Shown here: piece by piece, positions 46,191 through 59,724 of the stretch
Layout of the letters: every line of letters begins with the position of its first letter
Numbering within the stretch: the stretch's first letter is position 1
Origin: Coniella vitis
Lineage: Eukaryota; Ascomycota; Sordariomycetes; Diaporthales; Schizoparmaceae
Length of the DNA: 64,000 nt
Assembly (NCBI GenBank): GCA_011317545.1
Contig: WUJK01000016.1
Span: forward strand, 372,001-436,000
Direction of reading: 5' to 3'
Made by a program: the position numbers and the translations under genes
Notes under the pieces: generated by a model
The model's input: only the letters and a program-made list of their open reading frames with translations
What the model was told of the DNA's origin: nothing
The model's database searches: none

Positions 46191-46470
46191 TGTGGTAGTA
46201 TCTAGATATATATGACCAAGCTGAAGGTCACCTGATGATAAGCGGCATGGCATGCGAAAAAAGACAAGACTAACCTTACAACGCCAACCACGCGATAACC
46301 ACAGCGATTCAAGCCAAGAAGCGTATGCAGGATGGATCGTCTTAATGATCTATTGTAGCTTTATGTTTACAGAAAATTCAAAGTGGATCAGTTATGTGGC
46401 AATCTGCCTGTGAGAATTGCGCATCCAAAGTGCAAGACGTCTTGAGGACGCGCAACTACGTGGGATGGAA

Positions 46471-47435
46471 TCATACGGATTTTACAATTGTGATGCGGGG
46501 TATGTATGTATGGTACCTCATGTCAAAAGAGATAGGTACTGCGGGGTATGGCCAAGCTGGGGGTGGGTCCTTTTTGGCGCTGCTCACACTGCTGGGCGGG
46601 TTGCGATCTCCGGCGCTGACCGTGCCACTGGAATCTGTCAGAACGGCCTCCTTTTCTGCGGCCTTAACAGTAAAGAAGGCGCTCTGCATGTCCACATTTG
46701 AAGGCACTGTTGGCTGGTGCGCACCAAGGAGAAGTTTCCAAGGGATATATATATAGAGTACTTACATAGTATGGCCCGCTCAAGTTGGCAATGTTCACGC
46801 CTGCTGCTGCGCCTGTGTCTGTTTGCCTCTTTCCCTCGATGATTTCGGGATCGCCACCTCAGCCTTAGTCAAACGGAAAGATCAGAAGAAGCAGTCCTAG
46901 GTAACAAGAGCGAACACATGGATCAGCATACCATTTCCATTGCATCAAAGCGTTCACGATATCAATCATGACGGGCCACAAGGCCTGAACATGGGGATCA
47001 GGAGTTGGACAGCATGCCAATATCTACAGGTTTTAATGGAGCAGCAGTGGATGACTCTATGCATTCGTGGCTGGACTTGAGACGAGACCCGTCCTGAAGC
47101 GGTGCAGGCGTCCAGAACGGCAAGCTTATGTGCGCATACTGCTCGGGAAGGGACAGGATACTGATAGCTGAGGGCGATGATAAAATGCTTCTTGACATGG
47201 TTGCTCGCAACCAAGCGACAGTTAAGCGGCAGTGCCAGCCAGTGACCCGCAGGTGCCTGAGCTTACAGGGACATCGCCCCCTGCTATCAGTGTTAGTGGG
47301 CAGGTGGGTTCTGCTGTGCCGTGACCGGCCGACTTTGCAGGAACCGCTTGTCGGGTGTGCTACCAATCGAACCTCCGCTTTTGCCACTTGATGGGGTTGA
47401 ACTTTCTGGAAGGATGCAACGGACATGGTCGACAT
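46471..47435 (-). CDS. Possible multi-exon gene or remnant, model unresolved
   Basis: Several minus-strand pieces read like exons. One runs from 47,435 towards 47,000. The next is a segment after an acceptor (CTGTAG) near 47,030, reading towards 46,930 with a Trp-Pro-Val-Met-Ile-Asp core. A Gly/Asp/Ile/Gln-rich piece near 46,850-46,770 stops at a GTAAGT donor. The last piece, after a CAG acceptor near 46,722, ends at a stop near 46,474. One junction (near 46,930-46,860) could not be joined in frame with good signals. It could be a real gene with an unusual intron or a broken one. No family recognised. Confidence 0.25.
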
Positions 47436-48085
47436 TGCGCTTGTTTTGGCAACCTTTGATTCCTACCAGCCGCCATGCGAGCGGAACAAGAGCGAGGCAC
47501 CACTTATGCAGAGTCCTGCACTTGCTCTCGAACTGCCCAGGTATACAGTACGTACCTGAATAACCTTTGAGGCACCTGGCTCCGGACCTGACAGCGGCTG
47601 GTTAACAGTGCCGTAGAACGCTACAAACGAAATGCAGTGAAAGATGCGACAGTGCAAGAAGCGACAGCCTGCTGCATGCCATTTGCAATGGCTTTCTCCT
47701 TCCTCCTACCCTACCTGCGTACCCGGCAGCTTCTGAATAAAGCTGTTACCTGTCACACATAGCTTTGGAAGCTCGGCAGGTACATACAGTACAGCAGACA
47801 CGGAAGGCACCAGGATACCTCGCCATCCCTTTCCGGTTTCTACCGCGCAGCTGGACCCGTTTGCCTTAGCAGTAAAGCCTTGCAGCTGCTCACACCTTCT
47901 TTGCAGGCTCTCCAAACTCGCTCTCCTGCAAGCACGACAATGTTCTCGCGATTTCCAATCAAACCAACCCCGGAAACTCGTTGCGCTCTGGTGGCATATT
48001 GTTGGCCTCCTTCTCTCATCCAACACAGCACAGCACGGTGATGGCTGATGTCATTCATTGACACAAACCAGAGCGCACTGACTCC

Positions 48086-48142
48086 CTGCCTGCGTGCCTG
48101 CCTGCGTGCCTGCCTGCCTGCTTGCCCGCCTGCCTGCCTGCC
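48086..48142. repeat. (CCTG)n tetranucleotide microsatellite
   Basis: Roughly fourteen CCTG/CGTG/CTTG units in a row. The Ala/Gly/Arg/Gln frames across it are not genes. Confidence 0.8.
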
Positions 48143-51100
48143 TTTGGTTGCCTTCCAAGCAAACACTCTTGCAGAATGCCACTGCCACTTTCCTTTCCCA
48201 CCTGCCCACATCTACCATTGCTTGCCTGTTCCGCACCAAGTTCTGCGTCATCAACTAACGATAGCAGGATAGTACTATGATTGTTTACTTCGCGCGAGAG
48301 TGACGCGAATCGCAGAGAAGGACCCACCTACCATCCAGGCACCCAAGTACAACACCTTTTGCCCACTCCTCTACAGCTTTCCTTTGCTTCGGTGTTTTTC
48401 TCTCTCCATCATCCACAGCCCAAATCGCTTGCCCGCCCCCTTTTGCTTCATCGTTTCTCGCTCTCCATCATCCACAGCCCAAGTCGCAGCAAGACAACAT
48501 CAGAAGCCATTTGCCGTCGGCGCCCATCCCACACAACACTGCTCCCCATTTCTCCATCATCTTGCACCGCCAACATGCTTCTTTTGCCCTCTCACACATC
48601 ACACGCACAGCCGCGTTGGTTGCTTCTCTTGTCGCCGCTACACCTCATTGCACGATGCCGTCACCGTTGCTTCGCACTGCTCAACAGCCCCAATGTGTCT
48701 GCCCACCTCCGCTGTGGATTCCTGTCTAGAATGCTTTGCCTCCAAGGTCCCGGTTCTCTGCTTAGCAGCAATCCTCTCGTGGGAATGTGTAGCCACAGCG
48801 GCCTGCCTGGCATTGCTGCCTGGGGAATTCTCACGATCTGGGTGTACGTACGGGATTGGTGAGCGGTGCGAACGACAGTGGCAGTGACGGGCAATGGCGG
48901 CCGTAGCTACGCCCAAGAAACATCCACAAACATCTTCGACAACCCCATTCCAATCCATTCCCAGGCCTTCAACTTGCCTCTCCTCGATCGTGATGGCCTT
49001 GCACCCCCCTCGACTTGCTTCATCCCCCGCCTAGTCAACCAAGGTATGGCTTCTTGTCTGTTTGATTCGGCTGACCGTCTGAGATCTCGCAGGTTATTGT
49101 GTCTTGAACTTGCTCATCCCTCCTCCCCGCTCTCCGCAAGCTGACCTTGACTCCTCTCAGATTTGGACCTTTGTCCTGGTAGTGCCCGAAGCACAACTCA
49201 CAAGACCTACCGAGGTACGTCCATTGGTGCTTCTACACCCTGCTTTCGGAATTGAGTTTGTCTTGTGAGCTTTCTGTCTTGTCTAGGCCACACTGACCGA
49301 GTCAAGCATTACAGATCATCATGTCCCCGCGTCCATCCCCACGAGTCCCTCTGCCTGTCGCTCACATCTCCCAGTAGTTGTTCTCGAACCGTCCGAGCCG
49401 ATCTCTTCTTGCATCTGTCGTCCGTCCATGCCCCCCCCACCCCTCCCACGAGTCCCCCAACCTCTTGGTCCCGGCTTTCAGCACTTGTCCTCCCGAACCA
49501 CCCGAGCCCATCTCTTCCTGAGTCAAGCCTTCAGACTCCCACCCACCATCATGGGACTTGACGCACATCACACAAGAAGAGTTTGCATGGTTTGTCGTTG
49601 TGCTCTGCTTTGCAGTGCTTTTGCACGCAATCCTGTGACTTGAGTTTGCTGGGTTCTTTTCTTGGCTTGCCTGATCAATTTGACCCATCACAGATCATCG
49701 TATCCTCGATGTCCGTCTATCCTCACGACTGCCTCTGCCCGTGCACATCATCCCCTTTGCTTCTTTTTCAAAGCTGTCTATGTTGACCTCGGCCTTCTCC
49801 GCTCGCTTCATCAGCCACCAAGCCGACCCAGACCATTTTCGGACCGCCATCTTCCTTCCCACGCCCACCAAAACCTTCACAAGCCTTGTCCTTGTTGTTC
49901 CTCCACATTGTTCTAGCAGCTTGCTTGCCACACCGGTGCTACCATAACACGCTTCTTGCAGCAAGGGTTATATCAATCATGGCACGAGTTGCACACGAGG
50001 TAAGGAACCCGCTTTGATGCTGACGCGGGGAGATTTGTTCTGTTATGTGGAATCTCCTACTCCTGATCTAACAACACTGTCAGATCGCTTCCAGTTTGTC
50101 CTCTTCTTGCATTTTCTTTGATATACCTGTGAACTCATCGATGCTTGACACCGGCCGAGGTGTATGGCGCTTCTCATGCCTCCGCCGACATCAATCCAAA
50201 CCACACTTTTCTAGTAAGCTGTCAACCCACCGGACTGTGCAACGCGACTGGGAGTATAAGTCACTGACCTGCTTCTCCCTAGTCGTACTCGCACCAACAT
50301 GTCCGCAAATCCTCGCTCCCATTTCCCAACGGCATCGATCAGCTTCCAACCACCCTGTACAAGATGAGTCAACTATCTCCATCATTACTCCTCCTTAACT
50401 CGACCGACTGGCTTCTGTTCAATACATCCAAGACAGGGTTGCCCCTTTCCATACATATTCTTTTTCAAATTGATGATGGTGGTCTTATGTTCTTGAACCG
50501 AGCTGCCTGTTGATGGCGTTTGTCCACAATGCCCATGGCTTTTGGGCAATTGTTGAGCTCTGACCTGGTAGGTTTCCCATGTCCACAGAGTATCGGACAT
50601 TGCGCAGTGTGCCATTTCCAAGGTTTGCCTGTCCACTTGGTTGGTGCATGTATCAGTGGTGCCAAGATGCTGAAGCCTTTGGCTATGTTAGCACTCTGCA
50701 ACATCCCGTTCCTCACTGCAACCTGCTTTGACATCTTGCGAGATGGCCGTTGTCATATTTCACTCATCACACCTCTTGAAACGCCAGCGCCTCCCTGTAA
50801 ACCAAGACTGTCCTCCACAAGCCCAAGGGGTAAGTCATCTTCCCGGCGTCTACAGCCACAACAGTCAATCTTCTACAGATATTGGCACGTCGTCCCCACT
50901 TCCATTGTCGCCATCACCTTAACAATATCACAAGGTGTTCGTGTCTGAATGTCTTGATACCCCCCTGATCCGCGTAGCAGAGCAGCTTCAAACCCACCTC
51001 ACCCCATTCTACAGCTAAGTAACAATGCCTTCTTGTAACCGCTTACAGTCGCTACTCTAGGGCATATTCGACCATAGACACCTAAGTTAACTCACCGGAA

Positions 51101-51934
51101 CATTTCACATCCTCCTAAATGTGTATGTATATTCCCAAATAACATCCTTTCATGTGCGTTTTCGCTCTGCATTCACGGTCTACCTTTTCTAACATGCTAT
51201 GCCTCTGCTGATACTTTTCCTCCCACCACCGCCTCAGCTATCTCACCCACTAACATAAGTCCGGACTCGGCGGACTTCCCATCAATCCGTTCCGCTAGGC
51301 CTTTCAAGAGTAGACACGCGGTCCCCAAGCCATTAACATCCCTGAAACCTTCATACCCTCCTTCTCCAACCACCCTTCCGGTCTCTTCGACTGTTCTTCA
51401 AGCCAACTCTTTTCTTCCACACTGCAGGCATGCTCGTTCCCGACTCCTTCACCGAACCATGGCGGCCCAAACGTCACAGTTGCCTGTCTTCCTCATCCTC
51501 CCCTCACGAATGGCTAGCTTTGAAGCACCTATAGTAAGGCAGCCGTATGTCTCGAGATTTGTCTGCGCTCCCTATTACTTTTTATATGCTCTGGCTGTCA
51601 TACCTTTGTCATGTCTGTTGTCTCCCAGATAGCCAAGCTCCCACGTCCACCCAAGAACGGCATATGAAAAGGCTATATCTACCACACCAGAACCTCACAA
51701 TCTAGCACAAGGCAAGTTCGTCAATATCTTGTCCAGCATGTTAATGTATAGCTAATAAATGTTACCGTTCAATAGCTTTACTCGTTGGATGCTGAGTGGA
51801 ATGCGACAAACTATAGACCGTCCCATCCCCAAGGCTTTGTATCTAGGACGTTTTCTTCAGCTCTACGATCTACACGAGATTCCCACGCGCCCACGCTCAC
51901 ATGGCGGTAGGATCACAAGCCGGTAGGTCCCAGA

Positions 51935-52045
51935 GGCATTCTCCCTCCCCCTCTCCCTCTCTGCCCTTCTCTCTGCCTTTTTTCTCTGTCTCTGCGTTCT
52001 TCTCTGCCTCTGCCTTTTTCTCTGCCCGTCAGTCTGTCGGTCTCG
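51935..52045. repeat. CTCTGCC/TTCTCTG low-complexity pyrimidine repeat
   Basis: Irregular CTCTGCCTTTT-type units. Read on the minus strand they give an Arg/Gln/Glu-rich frame (51,863-52,291) that I regard as an artefact. Confidence 0.7.
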
Positions 52046-52560
52046 GTCTCTTAGTTTGTTGCTCATCTTATCTCTGCCTTCTCGTGTCATGTATGCATGT
52101 GCTTTAGGATCCGTTGCGCCAAGATGCCTATTGAATTCATTGGCCCAGGCTTCTATCTTACCCGCTCTTGAAAGCGCCCAATTCCTGCATTCACCGGGAA
52201 AGCCAAGCTGCTCGCCTGGACTACGGCAGTTGTGCAGCCTTTGGTTTTGGCCGACATCATTCAACTGGTATGCATCTTGCGCTGGGCCCAAGGCCGTTCA
52301 CATTTGAACAATGCCAGTTTTTTGAGAGTTTTCAAATCCCCATGCTTAATGCTATACGTACTATATCATGCCACATTTGAACCAGCCGCCGCTCCTGTCC
52401 TTCTGCAATTTCTTTCAGTCGAAGAGAAGCTTATGGACCACCAAGCCGCGCCAATCTCAAACCCCAACACGCGTCACGCTCGTAAGACCATCGGTTCTAT
52501 CAAGTTGAACTCATTCCCTATCCTACCCGAATACCAAAAGTAGTTGGACTCGAGCCTCTT

Positions 52561-53829
52561 TGAATGCTAGCATACCCAGCGATCCATGGGCTGCACTATT
52601 TTGACACGCATACCCCTAAAATATGTTCTTACTAACCCACATCAAGAGTACCAACACGATTGCACTTTGTTGTAAATCTTGCTAACTTTGGTGCAAGCAA
52701 GAGTCAAGGCTACTAATGTTCTAGAATATGTCTGTGGCTTGCGGCTCCGTTCTGCCACGGTTCCGTTATTCATGTCTTTTGTGTAGGCTTACTCTCGTCT
52801 TTGAGGTCGTAAGTGGTCTGGTGCATAATAGCGAGGCCATGCCAGTCGTCATAAAGCCTTGGTAACTAAAGGAAGGATTGAGCCTATGGTGTGTTGATTG
52901 ATCTGCAATACGTCATCGCTTTGTGTCCCTCGCATTTGCACCCCAAATGAATCAGTGATCGGGACACCGGGTCTTGTCTATGCATTCAGGAATCAGTATC
53001 CACATAACCCGGGTTTACATTTACTGATTGCAAGGTCTAGCTTGGCATTTGTCCTTGGTTTGACTTCCTTTCTCGGTGGGTAGCCAGTCGACCAAAGTTT
53101 GATCTCCGCTGCTATCCTTTTTCAGTGGCATTGTGGATTGTGGACAAGATCTGTATGTTGTGTTGACGTTCCCCGCCTTTTGTTTCCTTTTGTACTTCCC
53201 GTATACAAACCTTGGCCATTATTTATTGTGAAAAGCAGTATAGTAGGACTTTATGTTTACGCTACGGATTATTTATAATGGTCATGTAGCTTATCCTCTG
53301 AAGCTTTGAATCGTTGAACTGTCTGTTCTATTGTTGCACGCCGCTTAGGTCGGCGAGCATTAATCCGGCCAAAGGGTAAGACACGCTAATCGTATACCTT
53401 CCAAGCCTGACCCGTATCCTAAAGGTGGTTAAACCTTACTATAGTAAATGCTTTAACATTAACTGCAGGCATGTGCAATGTTGCAGTTGTCCATGCAATC
53501 TGCCACAAACAGCATCTATGCTTGTCACGTACCACACTGCTGGCAACTAGTTACTAAGCAGATGTGTAATAATACACCCAATATGAACTGAGCAGGTTCG
53601 CAAGTTCAATAAACCACTTATAGCAAAGTCCGAGTATGAAGAAGGGCACCAGGTCTCGACATAGACACCAGCTATATTTACTTCTCCCTTACGGCTCGTT
53701 CGTTAACTGAAATAGACTAGCCCGCCATAGATTATGCAATATATTGCTCCTTTGGCCCGATCTGGGACTGAACAATCACCCGGCTACTGAGCTCAATGTT
53801 ATGCATGATAAACGATTTATCACCTCAGG
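52561..53829. other. Intergenic, no supported gene
   Basis: No frame above 61 codons, no repeat or structure recognised. Confidence 0.5.
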
Positions 53830-54490
53830 GGGTCTACGATGTTATATAATTCATTTTTGATTTGGTTTCCGGGTGAGACCGTTTTATAGATTATCCATTC
53901 AGCTGATATATTACCAGTACATTTACGTCACCGCTTACAGGGTATACGTATATATATATGTATTACCAATAGAATGTAGGTCTGAAATTGTTTTCAGAGA
54001 ACTATGATATGATAAGGAAAGTTAAAACGGAAAAAGAGAAGTCTAAGAAACAGGGTAAAGCAACTAGAAATGAAAAGAACAAAGGTCAAGCTTGGAGAAG
54101 CATAACGATAGAAAAAGGCCAATAAAGATAAATTGAAATTAAAATAGATAAAGCAAAAAGAAAAACAAACGCGGAAATTAGAAAAGAAAACCCGAAAAGA
54201 CAACCGGAGTGAGGATTAAAAAAGAATCGAAGAGAACGTTAGAAGGAGAAGGTTATATAAAGGACTTAGGTAACAGGTAAGATAAGAGGATGAAAACAAA
54301 TACAGAAATGAGTTATAAAAGTAAGATGAAAAGAGATATAATAATATAAGATAAAAACGGATATAGTGTGGGCCCTTTATATCTCAAGCCTGTTGATATT
54401 AGGCCCTATAAGCGTAAGTTTGATATACTGGTAGATTTGACTTGTGAAGCCTAGTACCAGTATCGAATTTTCTTCAAAAGTGATAGTAGC
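53830..54490. mobile_element. Diverged relative of the foldback element
   Basis: The left part (about 53,845-53,925) matches the left arm of the 33.4-34.0 kb element, including a CATTTNTGATTT box, TATCCATTCAG and a CAGTACAT box. The right part (about 54,425-54,480) resembles that element's right arm, with ACTGGTAG..ATTTGACTT. Between them lies an A/G-rich tract on the plus strand. Terminal repeats have decayed, so the ends are approximate. No coding capacity. Confidence 0.4.
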
Positions 54491-57400
54491 GTCCCGGTGT
54501 TGCTATACAGGTAACATTAGATAAGCGCTAACCGACTGTCGACTTGTTGTGTAACCATGAAATTATTTTTGCTATATTATCCCCTCCTTTCTTCGAGGCC
54601 TGGATGAGGGATCTCTGTCATCTGTGCCCGTACCGGTCCGTGTACAAATAGCATATAGCAAGCCCTATCGGTTAACTCTAACAATCAAGCTAGTAATGAT
54701 TATCTTATAACTATAGCCGGACTGGTGCCGTATCAGACTTTGAAGGGAGTACATAATGAATTGTGTCCAGTAGCTAATGCCCGTTACCATAACGTGATCT
54801 TGGTGAGTGGTTTGATTATTACGCTTAAGACGTCGTCGTCAATAAGCGTCACATGGTGAGAAGATAATAGTTTTCCAATGATAGTTAAACTCCCCCTACG
54901 TATTCTAAAACTTGGTTTGGGATAATCACTTACTTTCACCCTACTTGGCCGGCTGTGTTGGGCAGCATTATATGCGGTGTTTTAAAGCTATCATATATAT
55001 CTCGACGGCCTCTAAAAGACTCGAACTGTCATGTATTCAAATTCAGATGGTTCTCTGTGATATATAGCGTGAGATAGTTATTGGTTTCGGAGGTATAGTA
55101 GAAGCACTTGCAGGAAACCAGTGATAGGAATGGATTTAAGGTTCTTGTCGGACTTAGTAAACAAGCGCAGAACTTAACCTTTGCCCAGCCTTCAAGCACT
55201 ATCTGATATAAAATTCACTCTGGTGTAGGTTGACCTCGGGGATCTTGGGGGAAGCAGATTGAGCCAAGATGGTGCCAAGGTCCTGATCTTTGTATAATTC
55301 ATCGATCGTTTGATACCGTCTCGACGTAACGAAGAAAGTCCGTTGAGCTCTATGTGCTAACGGATAACACGTGGGCGTACTCCTCTCGATATAGCAGCAG
55401 CTATAAGGAGAGGCTTACTGGATCGGATAGGGAAGCTAAGCAGATATATAGTCGGTGGAAAGCCTTGTTGTGATGTTCTTTCGCATCCTGGCCACTTCGC
55501 GTTGCGCTTTCCGCCTTGAGTAGTGTCCACGGTATCGTAGATGTGCACCTTGAAGATATAATATAGATAGTTGGCTCCGCTGCTGGTTACTGTGTTGTTC
55601 CTTTAGGAACTCGAGTAGACGGATGCAGATGCTCTTGATAATGAAGCGAATGAAGTTAGTGATTCGCTTCTCTAGTCAAATTGTGTCTTTGAGCGAGTTG
55701 ATATTCCAGGACTGATTTTCTTGCGCTTATGCCGGATGTATTTGACGAGTTTAAGCTGCGTCAGAGCCTGTAGCCTTGAGAATATTTACTCATATTGAGT
55801 GCTAGCAGTGAATATCTGTAGGATTATTTTTTATATTGCCTGCAGCTTTGGATAGCCAAGTCTAACCCTGTAATACATAACGTTATAGATTGCGTATGGA
55901 ACTCTTCAATGTGTATGGGAATGTATGAAGATAGATATAAGAGTTATAGACGAACCCACTGAGCATTAGATAGTGTGGACGACGCGACTGGCTTCTATTG
56001 TATGTAATAAAGATAGAGCAGGACCATTGACTACAGATGTACACTTATTCCAGGTGAACCAAGTTGAAAGACTGATATAAAAGGGCGTAGAGGAATGGAG
56101 ACAAGAAATGTGATCAAAATATTGATGCAGGAAAGGATTTCCTATGAAGGACGGACGGTGATGTCACTTTTGAATAGCGGTGACGAGAATGAAATTGAAA
56201 TTACTCTGAGCGGTAGCAACAATATAAGAAGAAGAATTAGGACCAGGAAACGGTGGATGCCATGACGCGATTATGATAACTGTCGATACTGCTTACTCCG
56301 GGTGATATTTTATAGTTCTCCTTATCAGTTAATTTATCACAGCTGGAACTGATGTAATGCGCATGGACTGCTTTGAAGTTTGGCCAAACTGATAGTAACG
56401 ATCGTTGAGAGAAGATCAACTGATCCTTTTTCTAACCTTCGATGGCCCATAGCGCCATTGTCCGATGCCAGATTCCTTACTTACGTTACCAAGTGACCTT
56501 ACGATTATCTTGTCCAAGTTGTTCTGACTCGTAGCGCGAAGCTCAAAGTCAAGGCCAGGGCAACTGCGGACCAGGGGGAGATGTATGGGATCTCAACAGG
56601 GCTGTGTCCTGTCTATAATGGAGTATTAAAGATGGAGATTGGGATAGTGTAACAGAGCGACTGAGATGGGGTATAATGGACTACCCCATGCAGTTGAATT
56701 TCATTAATATAATCATGTCCGTCTCTACGACAGTGAATCAATATTTTTGAAATCGTACTTGTAGTGATAATGTTTAATTTGATGTGTCTGTGAATATGGC
56801 ATTGAGTTGGCGCTTGTGCTTGCAACGTAGGAGAGGGCACTTTACAGCGAGTATGCCAAGCAGCGGAACGAACAGAAGCAAGGCCGGCGTTAATACGAGC
56901 AGCAGGTTGCAATAGACCAGAGCTTGCTGCGGATCGGAAAACGGTATTGAAAGGAGTCAGTAGTTTGGAAGTATTTAAAGACAACCTTTTTCTGTTGATA
57001 CCTCGTACAATGGACGATGTCTTCTCCTGTGTAAATAGCTACTGGACGTTCTCACTTCTACCGCGAGTTGAAAGTGGCTAGCCCTGCTCCTGCTAACATC
57101 TTGCCTTGGCCTGGCGTAGCTGTTGTTCGTGGCTGGACTAATCGCTAATATGATGTGCGAGCAGAGCAGAGGCACTAGCATGGACGGATGCAGCCAGGCC
57201 ATTAGGTTGACGTGAGCTCGTTGGAGCAACAATAATAATAGTGTTATAAGGACACACAGCTGACGGTTGGGTAATGTTGACAGAACAGGGCCTACACGGG
57301 CGAGAGGGCAGGAGTAGGAGTAGAGCCCGGAGGAGTAGGTCGCCGTAGCTGCTGCGAAGGTAACGAGCTACTAAAATAAGGATCCCATAAAGAATCAGGA

Positions 57401-58838
57401 TCACAACCGCTCTCTTGCTGGATACGCCGTTACTGCTGCTACCATATGTACATGCTCTTTAGTATTTACAATCCTTTGCGTTATCTCCTCCCTGGAAAAA
57501 GATTAAGGCTTAAGCGGGCTTTAAAGAGCAGCAGTTTCCACGGATGGCGTGGAAACGCGGAGGCCGCAGGAGGTTGAGATCTAGTAGTAGTTGACGCGTG
57601 AAAGATGGACAGCGCCAGGGATCCTGCGATGAACCTGTAGCAGCCAGTGGTTAAGCATGAAATTGATAGTGTTTCTCTAGAGGGAAGTAGAAAGAGGTGC
57701 TTTGTATAGCTCTACTGGCCATTAGAATAGTGGTATGGTAGCTGATCAGCTCGGCCGTGCAGAAGAAGCAGAGGTGATGTAGGTTTGCCAATGCGTAGGT
57801 GAGGAGTAAGATAAAGATTATGCATCTTACCGTAGCAGGACTCCTAGGTCTGACCGTTACGACGCTGGTAAGGCAGCGTTGCAGCGTTGGTAGATGATCG
57901 TTCGATGAGATATAGTGGTATAGCTGGCACTGCTGTAGGTTTGCGCTGGCTCTGGTTGTTGCTGGTGCAAAAGGGGGTGTTTTTTCGGCTGGTGGATAAC
58001 TGATAATAGAGACTAACACTAGTCGTTTACGTCCAGCATCGATCTAGAACCAGAGACATAGACAGAATCAGACACAGGACTATATTCGAGCAGCTTCCAG
58101 TATTGAGGCTATGCTTATAGGCCGCTTTTGCTGATGTTTATCTGATTTCCTAATAGACTACCATAGTATAGTTACTGCCCCTGATAATAGTAATAGTAAG
58201 AGGCCTCCTTATTCCAGCTTTAGTGCTGATTCTGACGAGTATATAGTCTTGCTATCCCCATAGAGAGCCAGGCAGTGTATAAGGTCAAGCACTTTGCTGG
58301 AGGCTCTGCTAGAAGTGTTGTTGCCTATACTACTTAGGAGGAAAATAACTGTAAGACTTATGCTGGGTTATTAAAACGGGGTCTGTAGCCCCATCTGCGA
58401 GGACAGGCGTACGATAACACCCTCTTGTTCTGCATTAACATTGGCAACACTGGCACCAGCAACAGGATCTGAAGGAGATGCTAGCTGCTGCTCATGTTGG
58501 AAGGCGGGTGTTCCTGCATAAGTATGTCCCCTCTTATCCCCCATGCAACTCAGGACAATACCTTTTTTTCAGTCACTGTCATAGATCCTATTCTCATTAA
58601 GCTCCTCCACTTGCTGGTTATCACCATTATAATAGTGAATAAGTTCCTCTGCTCTCCACGCCTTAATAAGCTTATTATGCCATTTGCAGGGTAAAGTAGT
58701 CTGTGGTGGTGCGGTATCTGCAGGCGCTAATAATATTGTCATGGCTAATATGTGAGAATAATGAGAAGAGTAGTACGGAGAAGTTACCTTCTTCTCGGGA
58801 TGTCCCAGGGTCCCATGTGATTTGTGGAGACCTGCGAC
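54491..58838. other. Gene-poor stretch, possibly old repeat debris
   Basis: More than 4 kb without a supported gene. Frames reach only about 123 codons (56,613-56,984 and 57,651-58,019, both minus) and show no motif. TAG/TGA-rich fragments at about 58,080-58,700 read in places like decayed coding sequence on the plus strand, which would fit old repeat debris, but I cannot name a family. Confidence 0.35.
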
Positions 58839-59724
58839 CTATTCGCACGCGGCGTATTGCTGGTTCTTACAGATGATGCGCTTATCGGTATTATCGACGA
58901 GGGCTTGAATGGTCATGCCGTTAACAGTCATGTCGAGGCCGTATTCGTCAGAATCAGACTCACTTTTTAACTCAGCCGACGAAGCTAATGTCAATGAAGT
59001 TTGCGCAGCGCGGAAGTTTTCCGAATGGAATGAATCGGATGCATTTTCAAGATTTAGTTCCAACAAAGAACAGAGAAGGAACTTGCAACAAGTAGAGGAT
59101 AGTGACAAGAAGGGACGGAGAGACAGGAGTAACAGTTCATCACAAGACTATATGTAACAATAGCCGAACAACTAGATAAACCAAATCATGCAGAAAGCGC
59201 AGGGGCTTCATCGCGAAAGGTAGTGAAACGCATCCACTAACCATACCAAGTCAAAGTTAAGGTCCAAATCAACCGTCAACGGACAGCCATCGGGTGACGA
59301 CCACGAAGCGCCACCGACACCATGTGTAGACTCGGATTCACCGTAGAGTTGACAAGGATTTACTAGAAGAACAAACGAAAGGCAGATGGATGATAGAAGA
59401 TAACAGCACTGTGCGCTATATGTTAGGCCCACCACGTATGTAGCTTCTGCCTGATCGTGGCTGTCTATGCTCGATTCGTATCCATACTCTCTCTCCGTCA
59501 GGAATATAATATTCTAAGGTCACATGTAACATTAAAGATTATAATGAAGATGGAAAGATTATAAAAGAGCATAGAGTGTTACCCTTGTGTCTTTGTCTGT
59601 TATACGCATGCATGGTCGATCTTTTGTTATTATCTTGTATGTCTTGGTTTGAAAGGAAATATCATTGTAGCGCGCCCTAATAACTTCACCTGCGGAGCGT
59701 GTACAATCCAAATCCAAGGACCTA
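58839..59724. other. Intergenic, short overlapping frames only
   Basis: Two overlapping frames (58,839-59,108 minus, 58,909-59,157 plus) of 80-90 codons. The minus one ends in a plausible mixed C-terminus but has no start region I can support. The remainder is the 3' flank of the nuclease-like gene. Confidence 0.4.

Larger units (their letters stand above)
48050..52560. other. Pyrimidine-biased, gene-poor region with diverged tandem duplications
   Basis: For over 4 kb the plus strand is strongly enriched in C and T, as in long fungal 5' untranslated regions, yet no long open frame follows. Frames up to 195 codons (48,281-48,887) overlap in two phases and are Ser/Pro/His/Leu-rich, typical of composition artefacts. 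Related blocks recur with a spacing of about 380-390 bp, for example around CAGATCATC at about 49,314 and 49,692. Simple-sequence patches lie at 48,086-48,142 (CCTG)n and 51,935-52,030 (CTCTGCCT-like). A small exon-like ATG followed by GTAAGG occurs at 49,979, but I cannot build a gene from it. Confidence 0.4.

Noticed and set aside
48051..48327. Ala/Gly/Arg/Gln-rich small proteins
   Set aside because: Translation of the CCTG microsatellite.
48281..48887. 193-195 aa plus-strand genes in two overlapping frames
   Set aside because: Both frames are open because the region is poor in purines; residues are Ser/Pro/Leu/His-biased and neither looks folded.
51863..52291. 142-aa Arg/Gln/Glu-rich protein
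   Set aside because: Composition artefact of a CTCTGCC-type simple repeat.
54491..58838. Decayed LINE or DNA transposon
   Set aside because: Fragments read like coding sequence in places, but no reverse transcriptase or transposase motif could be recognised.
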